64,000 nt of DNA from Xiphydria camelus (taxonomy: Eukaryota; Arthropoda; Insecta; Hymenoptera; Xiphydriidae): the NCBI GenBank assembly GCA_963678675.1, contig OY783199.1:18446097-18510096 (forward strand). Direction: 5' to 3'. The translations under genes were made by a program, and so were the position numbers. Each line of letters opens with the position of its first letter. The first letter of the stretch is position 1. Shown here in pieces: positions 45,014 to 55,400 of the stretch. The notes beneath the pieces were generated by a model. It worked only from the letters and a program-made list of their open reading frames with translations, searched no databases and was not told the DNA's origin.

Positions 45014-45452
45014 TATAGGGTGAGACATTTAAGTTGCGACACATGAATATCGGTAAAATCACGCATTTTAGAGAAAAATATTTCTAATAAAAGTAATTTA
45101 CTTTAGAGGGGGAAGGGGAACTGTATGTTTTATTTTTCATTTAGTAGACGTTTTCAAGGCCATTTTAAGGTCGTTTTTTCTTTAAATGGAAGTTTTTATT
45201 TTTTTCAACAAATTCTTAATCTATACGCAAAAACAAACCGAGGTTTTTTATTTCTTTATTTTTTCCATTAAAAAAGGTTGACCTTAAAATGGCCTAGAAG
45301 ACGTCTACTGAATAAAAAATGAAACATGCAGTTCTCTTTCCCCCACTAAAGCAAATAACTTTTATAAAAAAACATTTTTTTCAAAAATGTGTTAATTGTT
45401 TGACGAATACAGATATTCGTGTGTCTCAATTTTAATGCCTCACCCCGTATAA
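45014..45452. mobile_element. TATAGGGTGAGAC foldback element (~440 bp)
   Basis: The termini TATAGGGTGAGACATTTAAG and TGCCTCACCCCGTATA are inverted. Inner pairs include GTTGCGACACATGAATAT / GATATTCGTGTGTCTCAAT, and AAGGCCATTTTAAGGTC / GACCTTAAAATGGCC. TA lies at the tips. No ORF. Confidence 0.8.
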
Positions 45453-46659
45453 TATACAATGTGTAATTATGTACATACGCGATTTTTTTTTTCGTATAAT
45501 GGAAATTTTTCGCTCCTCCAGAAAGTATAGTGGTACGCGTATACCTTCGTATATCGACAATTTCGTGCGGTGCTCCTTCAACTACGGTAGCTGACCTCGT
45601 TACTGCGTCGAGCGAATATATTGAAAAGGTGCCGGCAAAGAAAATTCCCGTTGGTACGGCATGCTCTTTTGGTGGGATCCGTGGTTATTTATATGAGAGG
45701 GTGTCTCTACGTATCACCGTGAAAATCTCGAGAACCTGTGAAAGAGTCAAAGAAAACTTTCTTCTCATACATTCTTTATGAATCGACAGGTGAACCAAGG
45801 GACGTATTTTTTTTTTCAACGAACGGAAATGTATTTTCACTCCACATTTTCCTATTTCCATCTAGTCTAATTCAACTCCCCTATTTTTCCCCCCTTTCCG
45901 TCGCCTCTCACGGTCCAAAAGACTTTCGAACTCGTGGCTTCTAAGTCACGGCCACTCGTCGAAATACGCCGTGTGACCGCCTCGCGGTGTCTTTCGAGTA
46001 ATTGAAAGCTTATGAGATTTTATTAAATCACGCTACGGGTCGATGGGGAGCGCGCAAGGAGCCGGATTTTAAATTTATGGCGAGCTCTTTATTCCCTCTC
46101 GCCGGTTGCGAGAGGCTCGCCCCCGCCGAGCTTTTCCGGTTCCTGTTTTGCTGCTCCGCACTCGCGCATTTATAATGCACTCGAGTGATATAAGGAGGGA
46201 ATATGCAAAGTCTCCTTTCCGCGATACTTGTAATTAAAACGAGGTCTCGTCGCCGTTGTGCAACGAGCGCGCGTGTCTTGTCGTCGAGTCGTGATGTGAG
46301 CCGATTTTTTAAAAATAATTCTCTTCGAGAGGTTCCCTGGAAAAATAATTCATCGCCGTGACTTTGCGTAACGAGGTGAGTGACGTTCGATCGATCCCGA
46401 ATGTCGACGGGTTCTTCGATGTCGTCCCTTTCTGGGTCCACCAGTTTTTTCTCTCTCGAGCGTAAAGATATAGATACCGATAAAAAAGTTGGGTTGATCG
46501 GAAAGAAAAATTATTTCACTTGACGGAATGACGCGGTTACTGGCTGTTAAATAAATGTTTGGCAGAGTGAATTGATGCGGTTAAAAGATACGAACTGGAA
46601 ACAGTCGATCGAAAGAGATGGTTAATTTAATGAAATATCTAATCAGTTGGAGCGGAGCC
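45453..46659. other. Intergenic with CpG-rich part (45920-46440)
   Basis: No credible gene; the ORFs lack domain patterns. Confidence 0.4.
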
Positions 46660-47230
46660 TTTACCTAGACCAATACATATGCCACTTGAGATTTTATTAA
46701 AAATCGAAATCTCGGGAATCGATCGCTCGATCACCTTTTCTCATGTATTTTTTGCTTTTATTACAAAAAACACGATTATTAGGCCGATTTTTCCAATGAA
46801 ATACATATAAGAAATCGGTGATTTTTTGTACATGAAAATTCTTTTTTTTTCATCGGACACAGAGTGGTCAAGTGTTCAATTTAAGAGATTTCGATTTTTA
46901 TGAAAAATCGAAAAAATTGTCGAGGATTATCCCTAGATATTTTATCAAAAATCTCGAAATCTTGGGAATCGATCGTTCGACCACCCTCTTCGATGTATTT
47001 TCTTGCGCTGATTACGAGAAGATACAATTATTATTAGATTGTTATCTTAAAAGAAATATAAGATATCAGTGATATTATATACAAAAACGTTTTCTTTCCA
47101 AGAAAATTGTCAATATCTCAATATTTCTTTGAGACTTTCTCTATAAATCTATGATTTTCAGAATCAGCTTGAAAAACTACATCGGATAGAATGGTCGAGA
47201 GTTTTCTTTCAAGAGCTTTCGATAAAAATA
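46660..47230. repeat. Diverged internal repeats
   Basis: The block TTTTATTAAAAATCGAAATC, TCGGGAATCGATCGCTCGA, ATGTATTTTTTGCTTTTATT (46690-46765) recurs as TTTTATCAAAAATCTCGAAA, TTGGGAATCGATCGTTCGA, GATGTATTTTCTTGCGCTGA (46938-47010). The two copies are ~245 bp apart. Similar pieces occur at 18000-18200. Confidence 0.55.
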
Positions 47231-47759
47231 TCTAGTAAAAAATTCACGTTTCACTTCATTCAAACACACTTCGATTTAACTTAACTAGCTGAGAGTCAAC
47301 TAACGACATTTTTGACTGATTGATTGAATTATATTTCCGATCAGTGAAACACCGAATGTTTGGTTTGAAAATCGATTTCGTCGCACCCTCGGATCGACTA
47401 CCTCCCCTTTAATACATCGCTGCCGTCGTCGTTTCGCTTCATTTTTATTCGCGGAATATTCGCCACGTATTAAATGAACTCTCCCGGGAATCGACCTAGA
47501 AAGAGATAGCGCGAAATTCCGCCCTACCGGGGTATTTCTTTTCTCTTCGCGCGATCGCCTCCTTTCTTCGTCCTTTTTTTCGCGCCACTTCTACCCACCA
47601 TCTCTTCTCGCTCCACCGCGCGTATTCATTAATAGCTGAAACCACGGTAATATCGTACACACCGAATTCGGTTTTCTCACAAATTTTTTATTATTGCTGA
47701 TTCAAAAAATTATTTACCCTGCATTTTTTCATTTTTCACTTTCGGCCTTACTTAAGCTG
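47231..47759. other. Intergenic, nothing recognisable
   Basis: Mixed sequence, a CpG-richer patch at 47380-47640, no credible ORF. Confidence 0.4.
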
Positions 47760-47970
47760 CACGGAAAAAAATTTATGGTAAATTTCGGAACAAGACCAAT
47801 TTATTGTTACGATAACTACAATTTTAGTAAAAATTATAGTAAAACTTGTAGAAGTTGCAAGCGTTGCTATAATTTTTTACTAAAATTGTAGTTATCGCGA
47901 TAATAAATTCGCCTTGTCACGAAATTTACCACAGACTTTGTAGGTGCTACAATTAATTTTTTTCCCTATG
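47760..47970. mobile_element. CACGGAAA element with AACTACA foldback core (copy 2)
   Basis: CACGGAAAAAAATTTATGG at the left and ATTAATTTTTTTCCCTATG at the right. The core CCAATTTATTGTTACGATAA and its imperfect complement (TTATCGCGATAATAAATTCG) match 43711-43939. Confidence 0.7.
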
Positions 47971-49315
47971 CAAAACGATATTTAAAAATACAGCTACGCT
48001 ATTGTCTTGTAAGACTATCTCCCTCGCAGTCGTTGCTTAGCATAAGTGCTAAGCATTTATAACTCAGCGAATAATTATTTTTCCGGACATTTTCTCTTTC
48101 GTGTGATATCGAATATGTGTGCGGATTACAAATTGAATTAAAAAATATAAGCTTTTTTTCATGCAAATACCAAATTGACAATATTCGATTACAATATTTA
48201 TTAAGTAATAATTATTGTAATGTAGCGATTAATGTCTTGCCCGGATGAAAATGCATTCTTCGAGCTTCTAAGAAAAATAGCATCTCGAACGGCGCTTCGT
48301 ATCGACGAATTCGTTAAAAATATCATCGTTACTATTTTTTCGTCACTCAGTGCGTAAAACTCGGTTTCACGGGCGTCCTCAACCCCGTCAACCTCGTATT
48401 TCACACTTAGTGACAAAAAATAGAATTCGTTATAAGGGCGTTTCGCGTCGTTTTAACTCGTGTGATTGCCGCACTCGCTTCGCTCGTGCGGAAAACTTCA
48501 CACTTGTTAAAAACGGCGCTTTACGCCCTTGTAACGAAAATATCTATTAGGACGACCCGTGAAGTCGTCGGAGTACTGGAAGCAGCGTACGCGTCTCTAT
48601 AACAAGTTCAAAAGGAGAAAGAAAATTTCGAGAAGACCGAAATAGGCTCTTGTGGACCATTCTCCTTCCACGTAGAAAAGATATTCGCGCCTCCGCGCGC
48701 GATAAGGGTACCTATATATATTCGTATGCTAATGGCTAATACTCTCGCGACCCACTTGCCTCGACGAAACTTAACTCGCCCCGAAATGAAATGGGACCGC
48801 GCGCGGTAATTCCGCCTCTCGTTTCGTGTATTAATTAGTCCGGTTATGTTCTAAGTGTCCTGTAGCGCGTTGCAACTTCGGCGGACGACCGATGGCCGTC
48901 GTAAGTTTCTTCGGGTTCGTTAGATTTGGAATGAGAGTCGCGTATGATTGTGATTGGTGCCTCGCTCGCGTTAGTTGTACATACTCGTACGTAATGTAGA
49001 GGAAGGTAGTGGTTCAATCGGTAAAAGGAGCCAGTGACGTCAGAGACGCGAGACACCATCCTTTCTGTGCCATTTTACCGGTTGAAGTGTCAACCACAAT
49101 CGCAGGATGAAAGCGAGAAGAATAACGAGAAAGATTTCGATTCTCTCCCCCTCTCTCTTCCACTTCCGCTTGAATGCGTCCGATATCACCCCGTCGACCG
49201 TTCCACTCGCCTCGAGAGCCGCGAGTCGTTCGGCGTTCGTTATCGGTGACGAGAAAAAGACCTTCCCTGTACCACTTCTGGAGAACCATTCGCGAAGGAG
49301 CTATAGGTATACGCT
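47971..49315. other. Intergenic, CpG-rich from ~48550
   Basis: AT-rich to ~48540, then CpG-rich. It may include the promoter and first exon of the downstream exchanger gene, whose N-terminal exon was not found. No exon can be assigned. Confidence 0.35.
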
Positions 49316-49735
49316 AAGAGAAACAATTGCTAGTATTAAATAGATATTTCTTGAATCGAGAATATATGATTTAAAAAAGTTTTAAAAATACAGATTCTTG
49401 ATCTTCATTCTCTGGGAGTATATAATTTTTTTTTATGGAAAAGAGAAATATTGCTACAATCAAACAGATACATATTTCTTGAATCGAGAATGTATGTTTC
49501 TAAAAATTTAAAAGAATACAGATTCTTGGTCGAGGAATATAGTATTTTTGACTTGAGAATACCTTCATTGAGGCAAGAGATTCTTCTGCGCGAAAAAAAC
49601 AATTACTCAAGCCTACTAAATATATGTATTTTCTTGCATGAAAAAAAAACCATGGCTTGACTTTGGAATTTTATATTTTTTTTTTTTTCATTGAAGAAAA
49701 CATTTTGTTGACATCAGCAATTATTTCTCTCTGTA
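49316..49735 (+). mobile_element. CACTGAG-type 'CCATGGCTTGA' element, partly duplicated
   Basis: Family marks CAATTGCTAGTATTAAATAG, TTTCTTGAATCGAGAATAT, AATACAGATTCTTGATC, GAGATTCTTCTGCGCG, CAATTACTCAAGCC, CCATGGCTTGAC and CAGCAATTATTTCTCTC. The TTTCTTGAATCGAGAAT to AATACAGATTCTTG part occurs twice (49345 and 49475), so it is duplicated. Confidence 0.65.
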
Positions 49736-49737
49736 TA

Positions 49738-49993
49738 CACTGAGAAAAATAACCTAGTCAATTTAATCAAAATCCTGGAGATAATAACCAAACTGTTTGG
49801 TGAAATATGGATCCCCCCATCTGTTTGGTTCAATTTTCTATCTAGAGTAACTAAACATATAGTTAGAATAACTAAACATGTAGTTAGAATAACTTGATAT
49901 TTGGTTCACCTTACCAGTATTTTGATTAAAATAATTAAACTCGTTTTATATCAGATGCTTTTTGTCATTTTAACCGAGTTATTTTTCTTAATG
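49738..49993 (+). mobile_element. CACTGAGAAAAATAACC element, 256 bp
   Basis: TA at 49736-49737 and 49994-49995 bracket CACTGAGAAAAATAACCTAG and CGAGTTATTTTTCTTAATG. The interior contains the full family series (TTTAATCAAAATCCTGGAG, CATCTGTTTGGTTCAATT, TAGTTAGAATAACTAAACAT). The best stand-alone copy in the window. Confidence 0.85.
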
Positions 49994-50420
49994 TACGAAT
50001 GCACGTCATCGGAAAACGAAGAAATTAATTTTTAACCGAACCGTAGATCCTCCATTGTCTATAGGTCATCATTTAAATATTATTTGGGATTTTTAGTGAA
50101 TTAAAATTGGATTTAAACTGAATCCAGCTATTCGTCCGATGTCAGGAGAATTGTTCTGACGTCATTATAAATTTTTATCACGGTTATTTCACTTCCCACG
50201 GAAGAAACCGTGGAAGGCATTTCGCGAATGAACATACGACCTTTTTTTGCTCCTCGCTCGAAGTCCCGCGCGAACGTACTGATGTAATACATACGTCCCC
50301 CCTCCGGGGACTTCACGCAAATTCCACCTCTACCGGTGGATATACGCGGAGCACTGCTGCGCACATATAAAAACGTATATATACGTCGGGATTTTTCACG
50401 GGGATGCACAGGAGTTAATA

Positions 50421-50920
50421 CAGGGTCCGGCAGGGAGGTATGCTGCTTTTGAAAAGAATCACACGCTTGCTTTGGATCGAATTTTAAAATCTATTATCTT
50501 TAGACATTAGAGTCGCATATTGCCATTGTAGAATACATAACATAATGTTCAGCTGCGAAAAATCACGTCAGTTAGGTGGCGTCTATTTTTGTCGAGGCAT
50601 TCTTGTAGACGGATGGCAAAATTATCCATACTCCTTTCGAGTATGGCACGAGGAATCATTTCAATTTTGCGCGTTATGGTTTCGGAAAGATCCTCAAGAG
50701 TTCGCGGTTTGTCTATGTAAACTTTCGATTTTAAGTAGTCCCATAAAAAGTAGTCACAAGGTGACAAGTGTGGTGACCGAGATGGGCATTCCATAAATCC
50801 CCACGCAACGAAATCAGGCGTCCAGGGAAATGTTTCCTTAAAAAGTTCATTGTTGCCCTGGCTACTGAAATGGCATCCCGCAACGAGTTGATATCAACCA
50901 TCCTGAAAGGATGGACCCTG
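50421..50920 (-). mobile_element. Mariner-type transposon remnant with transposase C-terminal fragment
   Basis: TA flanks (50419-50420, 50921-50922) bracket the inverted ends CAGGGTCCGG and CCGGACCCTG-like (left CAGGGTCC, right GGACCCTG). On the minus strand 50794-50549 encodes the C-terminal part of a Tc1/mariner-like transposase: SRSPHLSPCDYFLWDYLKSK, then VYIDKPRTLEDL and a helical tail. The preceding part (ETFPGRLISLRGDL) is in another frame, so there is a frameshift near 50795, and the rest of the protein is deleted. At 500 bp it cannot be autonomous. Confidence 0.8.
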
Positions 50921-50922
50921 TA

Positions 50923-52456
50923 TATACAATTTTCATTTCCCTTTGTAACTTACATTATTACGCGTACCAGCTGCATATTATACAAAGCGTATCAAAATTC
51001 GATCACCATGCGTTAAATTACGGCATTTTCGATATATTCGTGATATCGTTATAACCGCGCGCTTTGGCTGCGGAAAATGGTCATCAAAAATTGTTATCTT
51101 TTAGCGATAGGGATGTTCTTGCTGTACGCATGTAATACCTACGTACCTACGTACAATGGTATCCGCGGCGTGTACGGGAATTAAAATTTGCCTCAATTTT
51201 ACCGGCATTGTACCCATGTGTCACGGTGTGACGTATTGGCGTTCGCTTCGACGTGTAAATGAAAATGTGGACGAACAATTCTCGCGAATTTCGATCGACC
51301 GACCAAATTGAACTCGGTCCACTGCAAATCTCCACCCCCCCTCACGCCATCCCTCTCTTTCTCTTTCCCTCTCTTTCAAAAGCCGGGGCGCGAGGCTCTT
51401 CGTCTCCTCGACACTTTCCCTCTCCTCTTTGACCCTTTCCTACTCGACATATCTCGAGTTGGAAAAAACGAGAGGGAGCAGAGAATTCTGTGCCTAACGA
51501 GCCTCTCGCTCGCGACGGTCGAGTGTGTATGTAGATAGTTGGACATTTTGTGCCGGAATCGGTCCACCCATTTTTATACGTCGAAATCAACCGATTCTTC
51601 GTGTTATTCCAACATTTTTTGAGTTCTAATTAATACAAAGAATATTAAAATGAATACAGAATATATTAAATTTCAACATTTTTTGTGTTACAATTAACAC
51701 AAAGAATCGGTTAATTTTAACGCACAAAAATAGGTGGACCGATTCTGACGCAACATTTTTATTAACACAAAGAATATTAAAATGAATACAAAACATATTC
51801 AATTTCAACATTTTTTATGTTACAATTAACACAAAGAATTGGCACAAAAAATCAGTTGATTTTAATATACAAAAATGCGTGGACCACTTCTTACACAGAA
51901 TTTTTATTAACACAAAGAATATTAAAATTAATACGAAACATATTAAATTAGTACCTATACAAAGAATATTACATACATATATACTTGTACTTATGTATGT
52001 GTGGTGATCGTACGAGGTCTTCGAACGCGATTCTGGCGAATCAGCGATGATTGACAATCGACCAATCGTTAAGTCGTCGCTTCACCGGAGTCTTCGGACA
52101 GTTCTTCATTTATTTTTGGTATCTTTTTCTGTCATCGAATGACGAGAAAGAAACAGGTTAACTAATTATTCGTCACTCGTCATGGCGTTACTCTCAAACA
52201 GACCTTTCCCGAGACACGGAGCGCTCCCCGTGACGAAGGTAATCAGACAATCGTTTCCTCCCTCGATACGACGACAAAAAAATCGAATGTATTCATTCTC
52301 CATTTCGATACCCTCTCTATCGTCACGTAACGATTTTTCCGATTCACTTCCCAACTTTGATTCTAGGGACGAAGTTAGCGTCGAAACGATTCTCCGTTCC
52401 TCTATCCTCTCCAACCGATAGTGGTTCCCTCACTGTTTTTTCTATTCCTCGCGCAG
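50923..52456. other. Intergenic / presumed first-intron region of the exchanger
   Basis: 50930-51590 is unremarkable with a CT-rich part at 51350-51430. 51600-51960 is a tandem repeat (listed separately). 52080-52440 precedes the first visible exchanger exon. A GTG- or ATG-started protein cannot be derived here because the frame upstream of 52457 has no ATG before a stop at 52376-52378. Confidence 0.4.
51600..51960. repeat. ~139-bp tandem repeat, about 2.5 units
   Basis: The block CACAAAGAATATTAAAAT recurs at ~51634 (as ACAAAGAATATTAAAAT), 51770 and 51910, and CAACATTTTTTGTGTTACAA-like blocks recur between them. Units also carry GTGGACCGATTC. It is AT-rich and gives spurious repetitive ORFs. 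Confidence 0.7.
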
Positions 52457-55400
52457 GATCACTGCTCCTACGTCTGGAACATGCCAGCTGCGGAGAGGTG
52501 CGATTTTGTAATGAGAACCAACGGCTGCATCTCCGAAGCGCCGATCGAATACGTCCAGGGCCTCTTCTGCAAGTTCACCACTGAAAATCCACCTCTGTTC
52601 GCCTTCGGACTCGTTCTTTACGTCCTGTGGCTCCTCTATCTCTTCCTTGTACTCGGCACGACCGCCGATAATTTGTAAGACTCGCCGACGGATTTCTCCC
52701 CCTCGTTTCAATCCTTACGAAAAGACTGGAACCGATACATTTTACAGTAATTATAATCAAAAAGGTATGCATAATGGTTTTCGGATATTCGTACACTGAG
52801 GGAAAAGTGGATGGTAAAATCAACCATAATCGCAAGGTTGAATTGTTCTGGTTGCTAGTAGACTGTAAAAAATTCCGCGGAGGACCTATATAGACCACTT
52901 TTGGTGTTAGATAACTATGGCATAAGACTGAATGACATCAGATATGGTACACATAGGTCCACACCGGTAAAATGGTCTTAACACTAGAACTACCGCAATA
53001 CTTTTTTGTAGAGCACATTTCGGTCTACAAAAAAGTTCGATAGCAGGGTGGACGAAAAATACTACTACGGATAACGAAATAATCACCCGCCAAAACGACC
53101 GTTTTATAAAGCGCGACCATTCGGTAGTTCGTGTTAAAAATTAACATCACTTTTTTCTACCGTGTACCATATTTACAATTAACCAGACCATGAATGAAGT
53201 CGAAGTAACTTTTGTTACGTGGTTATGGTAATAATGAGTTTGTAGTTTATGATAACCATGCACTATGATTAAATAAACCAGAAAAGTAGATCGATAATAT
53301 TAGTGCGTGGTAATGTCAACTATATAAAAAAAGGTTTAGGAACATTTATCGACCATACTGCGGAATGATCTAATTGCAGCAATCGTAATCATTCCTTACT
53401 GTAACTAGAACTTCACCGATTAAAAGAATTATGGAACCATGGCTGGTACCAAAATCGACTATGATTTGTAGTTAAATTGAGGCATGTAAATGGAAAAGGC
53501 TGAAAGTTCCAAAACCAAAATTGTTGAAAAATCAAATAAATTTGTTTAAAACTGAATACTTTGCTACCTTTCGAACGCTCTATAAACTAAAACTGAATCA
53601 AGAGGTACTTACATCCATTACTAGGTTATTGGCGATGGCATTTACACCTATTTTTATAAAAAATCTTTATTTTGCGGGTTACGGCACTTTCAGCCTTTTC
53701 CATTTACATGCCTCAATTATGGTCCTTTTAATCAGATTTTTCTCTCAGTCTACTGTGCTGAAGAATAATTTTTCCTTGGAAACTGGTAAACTGTAATCTA
53801 AAACCATCATGATTTAATATTTTCAAAAAGAAAAATTAAGCTACCGCACTATAAAAACATCCAAAAACCCTCACGTGTACCTCTTTTATTGTAAGTACAG
53901 TAAAATTTACTAGTTTCATTCTTTCCGTGCTCGCGGTTCCCTCGTCGCCTCGCCCAAATTGGCGGAAACGCCGGTCGACTTATCGCTCCTCCCGTTCGTG
54001 GCCATCGATCGAAATGCACTCTGGCACGCGCGAAAGTTCGAGAGGATCTGGCGACGGATTCGACGACGCCTCTAAAACGTCGAGTTTAACGTTCGTCTCG
54101 GACGATTGACCGGGTAAACCGGAGTAGAGTACCCTTAACCGTATCGGGGAGTACGGCAGACCCGGAAGCGAGACTCTCGGGAGCGCTGGTATCCTCCCGG
54201 CAGGGATCAGAGCGTGCGAATCGTAATCTCTCCCGTCGTGGCGCGTCGTACATAGGTCGCGATACGCCGGTCGTAAAATGCGCGCGTATCGTTAACTTCG
54301 AACGCGCGCTGTCGACGATTTCCAGCTTCTGCCCCTGCCTCGCCGTGATCGCCGAAGTCCTGCACCTGTCGGAGACCATAGCGGGCGTCACGATCCTCGC
54401 CTTCGGTAACGGCGCTTCCGATATATTTACTTCCATCGTTACCGACGAGAAGGAGACCGTGATGATGTTCACGGAGCTGATCGGTGCCGGGATTTTCGTC
54501 ACGGCTCTCATCGCCGGTTCCATCGCGGTCTTGGCTCCGTTCAAGGTCGAGGCGAAGACCTTCGTCAGGGACTGCGTCTTCTACCTCGTCTGCATCTGTT
54601 GGATCGCTTGGGTCCTGGACGACGAGGAAGTCAGTTTGTGGGAATCGATCAGTAGGCGTTGTTTTGCGAAAATCTTTTCGAACGTTTCGTTTCCTTTTTT
54701 TTTTATCGAACGCGCAAACACGATCTGACGGCTGATCGATATTCCATTGGTGCGTATAGGTCTCATGGGGGTTTACGTCGTGTTCATCTTCATAGTCGTG
54801 GCGATGCAGATGTACGACAACAGGGAGGAGCAGCTGAAGAGTGAGTCGTCCGTAGATTGAGAGAAAAATCGGTATATTTTCAATTGAATCGGCGCTTACA
54901 TGGTAAAAAAGTAGTGTTAACACCATTTGGCCACATTGTGGACCTATATGTACCACATATGGTATCATTCAGTCTTACGCGATTGTTACCTAACAGTAAA
55001 AGCGGTCCACATGAGGCTAAACTTACTCGGCCAGGAAAAAGAAACTTGAATTACTATTATATCTCATTACTTATGAACTTCTAGCCTGCATCGTTATAAG
55101 ACTTTGTTGTAGATAAAAATGTAATGCTTAAAAAAGTATTATATACAAATATGAGCCAAAAGCTCATAGATAATGAGTTAGTGATTTCAGTTTCTTTTTT
55201 GATGAATAAGTTTAGCCCCTCGTAGGTATATTAACTTTTTGCCCGCGACATCATCTGCGTAGATTTCGAAATTAATAGAAATTCCCATACAATTTTTCAT
55301 CCCCTGTTTTACTTCCTTGTGGGATAAATTTCCGAGAATCCTGTGAAACACGTCTTTTTCAATTTCTAACTGAAAGACCAACTACTCATTTTCATGGATT

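Larger units (their letters stand above)
52794..53750 (+). mobile_element. Nested CACTGAGGG...CTCTCAGTC element
   Basis: TA at 52792-52793 and 53751-53752 flank CACTGAGGGAAAAGTGGATG and ATTTTTCTCTCAGTC. The interior is unrelated to the 33357 insertion, although both sit at the same TA of their host family. It holds two further nested elements (52982-53133 and 53476-53719). Confidence 0.8.
52716..53929 (+). mobile_element. CACGGAAAG-type element in exchanger intron, host of nested elements
   Basis: The left end TACGAAAAGACTGGAACCG (diverged) and right end TTTCATTCTTTCCGTG match the family at 33279-33765. The right half carries CTTGGAAACTGGTAAACTG, TTTAATATTTTC and AAAACATCCAAAAACCCTC. It is split at its TA by 52794-53750. 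Confidence 0.75.

Noticed and set aside
54207..54968. 253-aa minus-strand ORF
   Set aside because: It is antisense to two exchanger exons and the intron between them; the sense strand is clearly coding.
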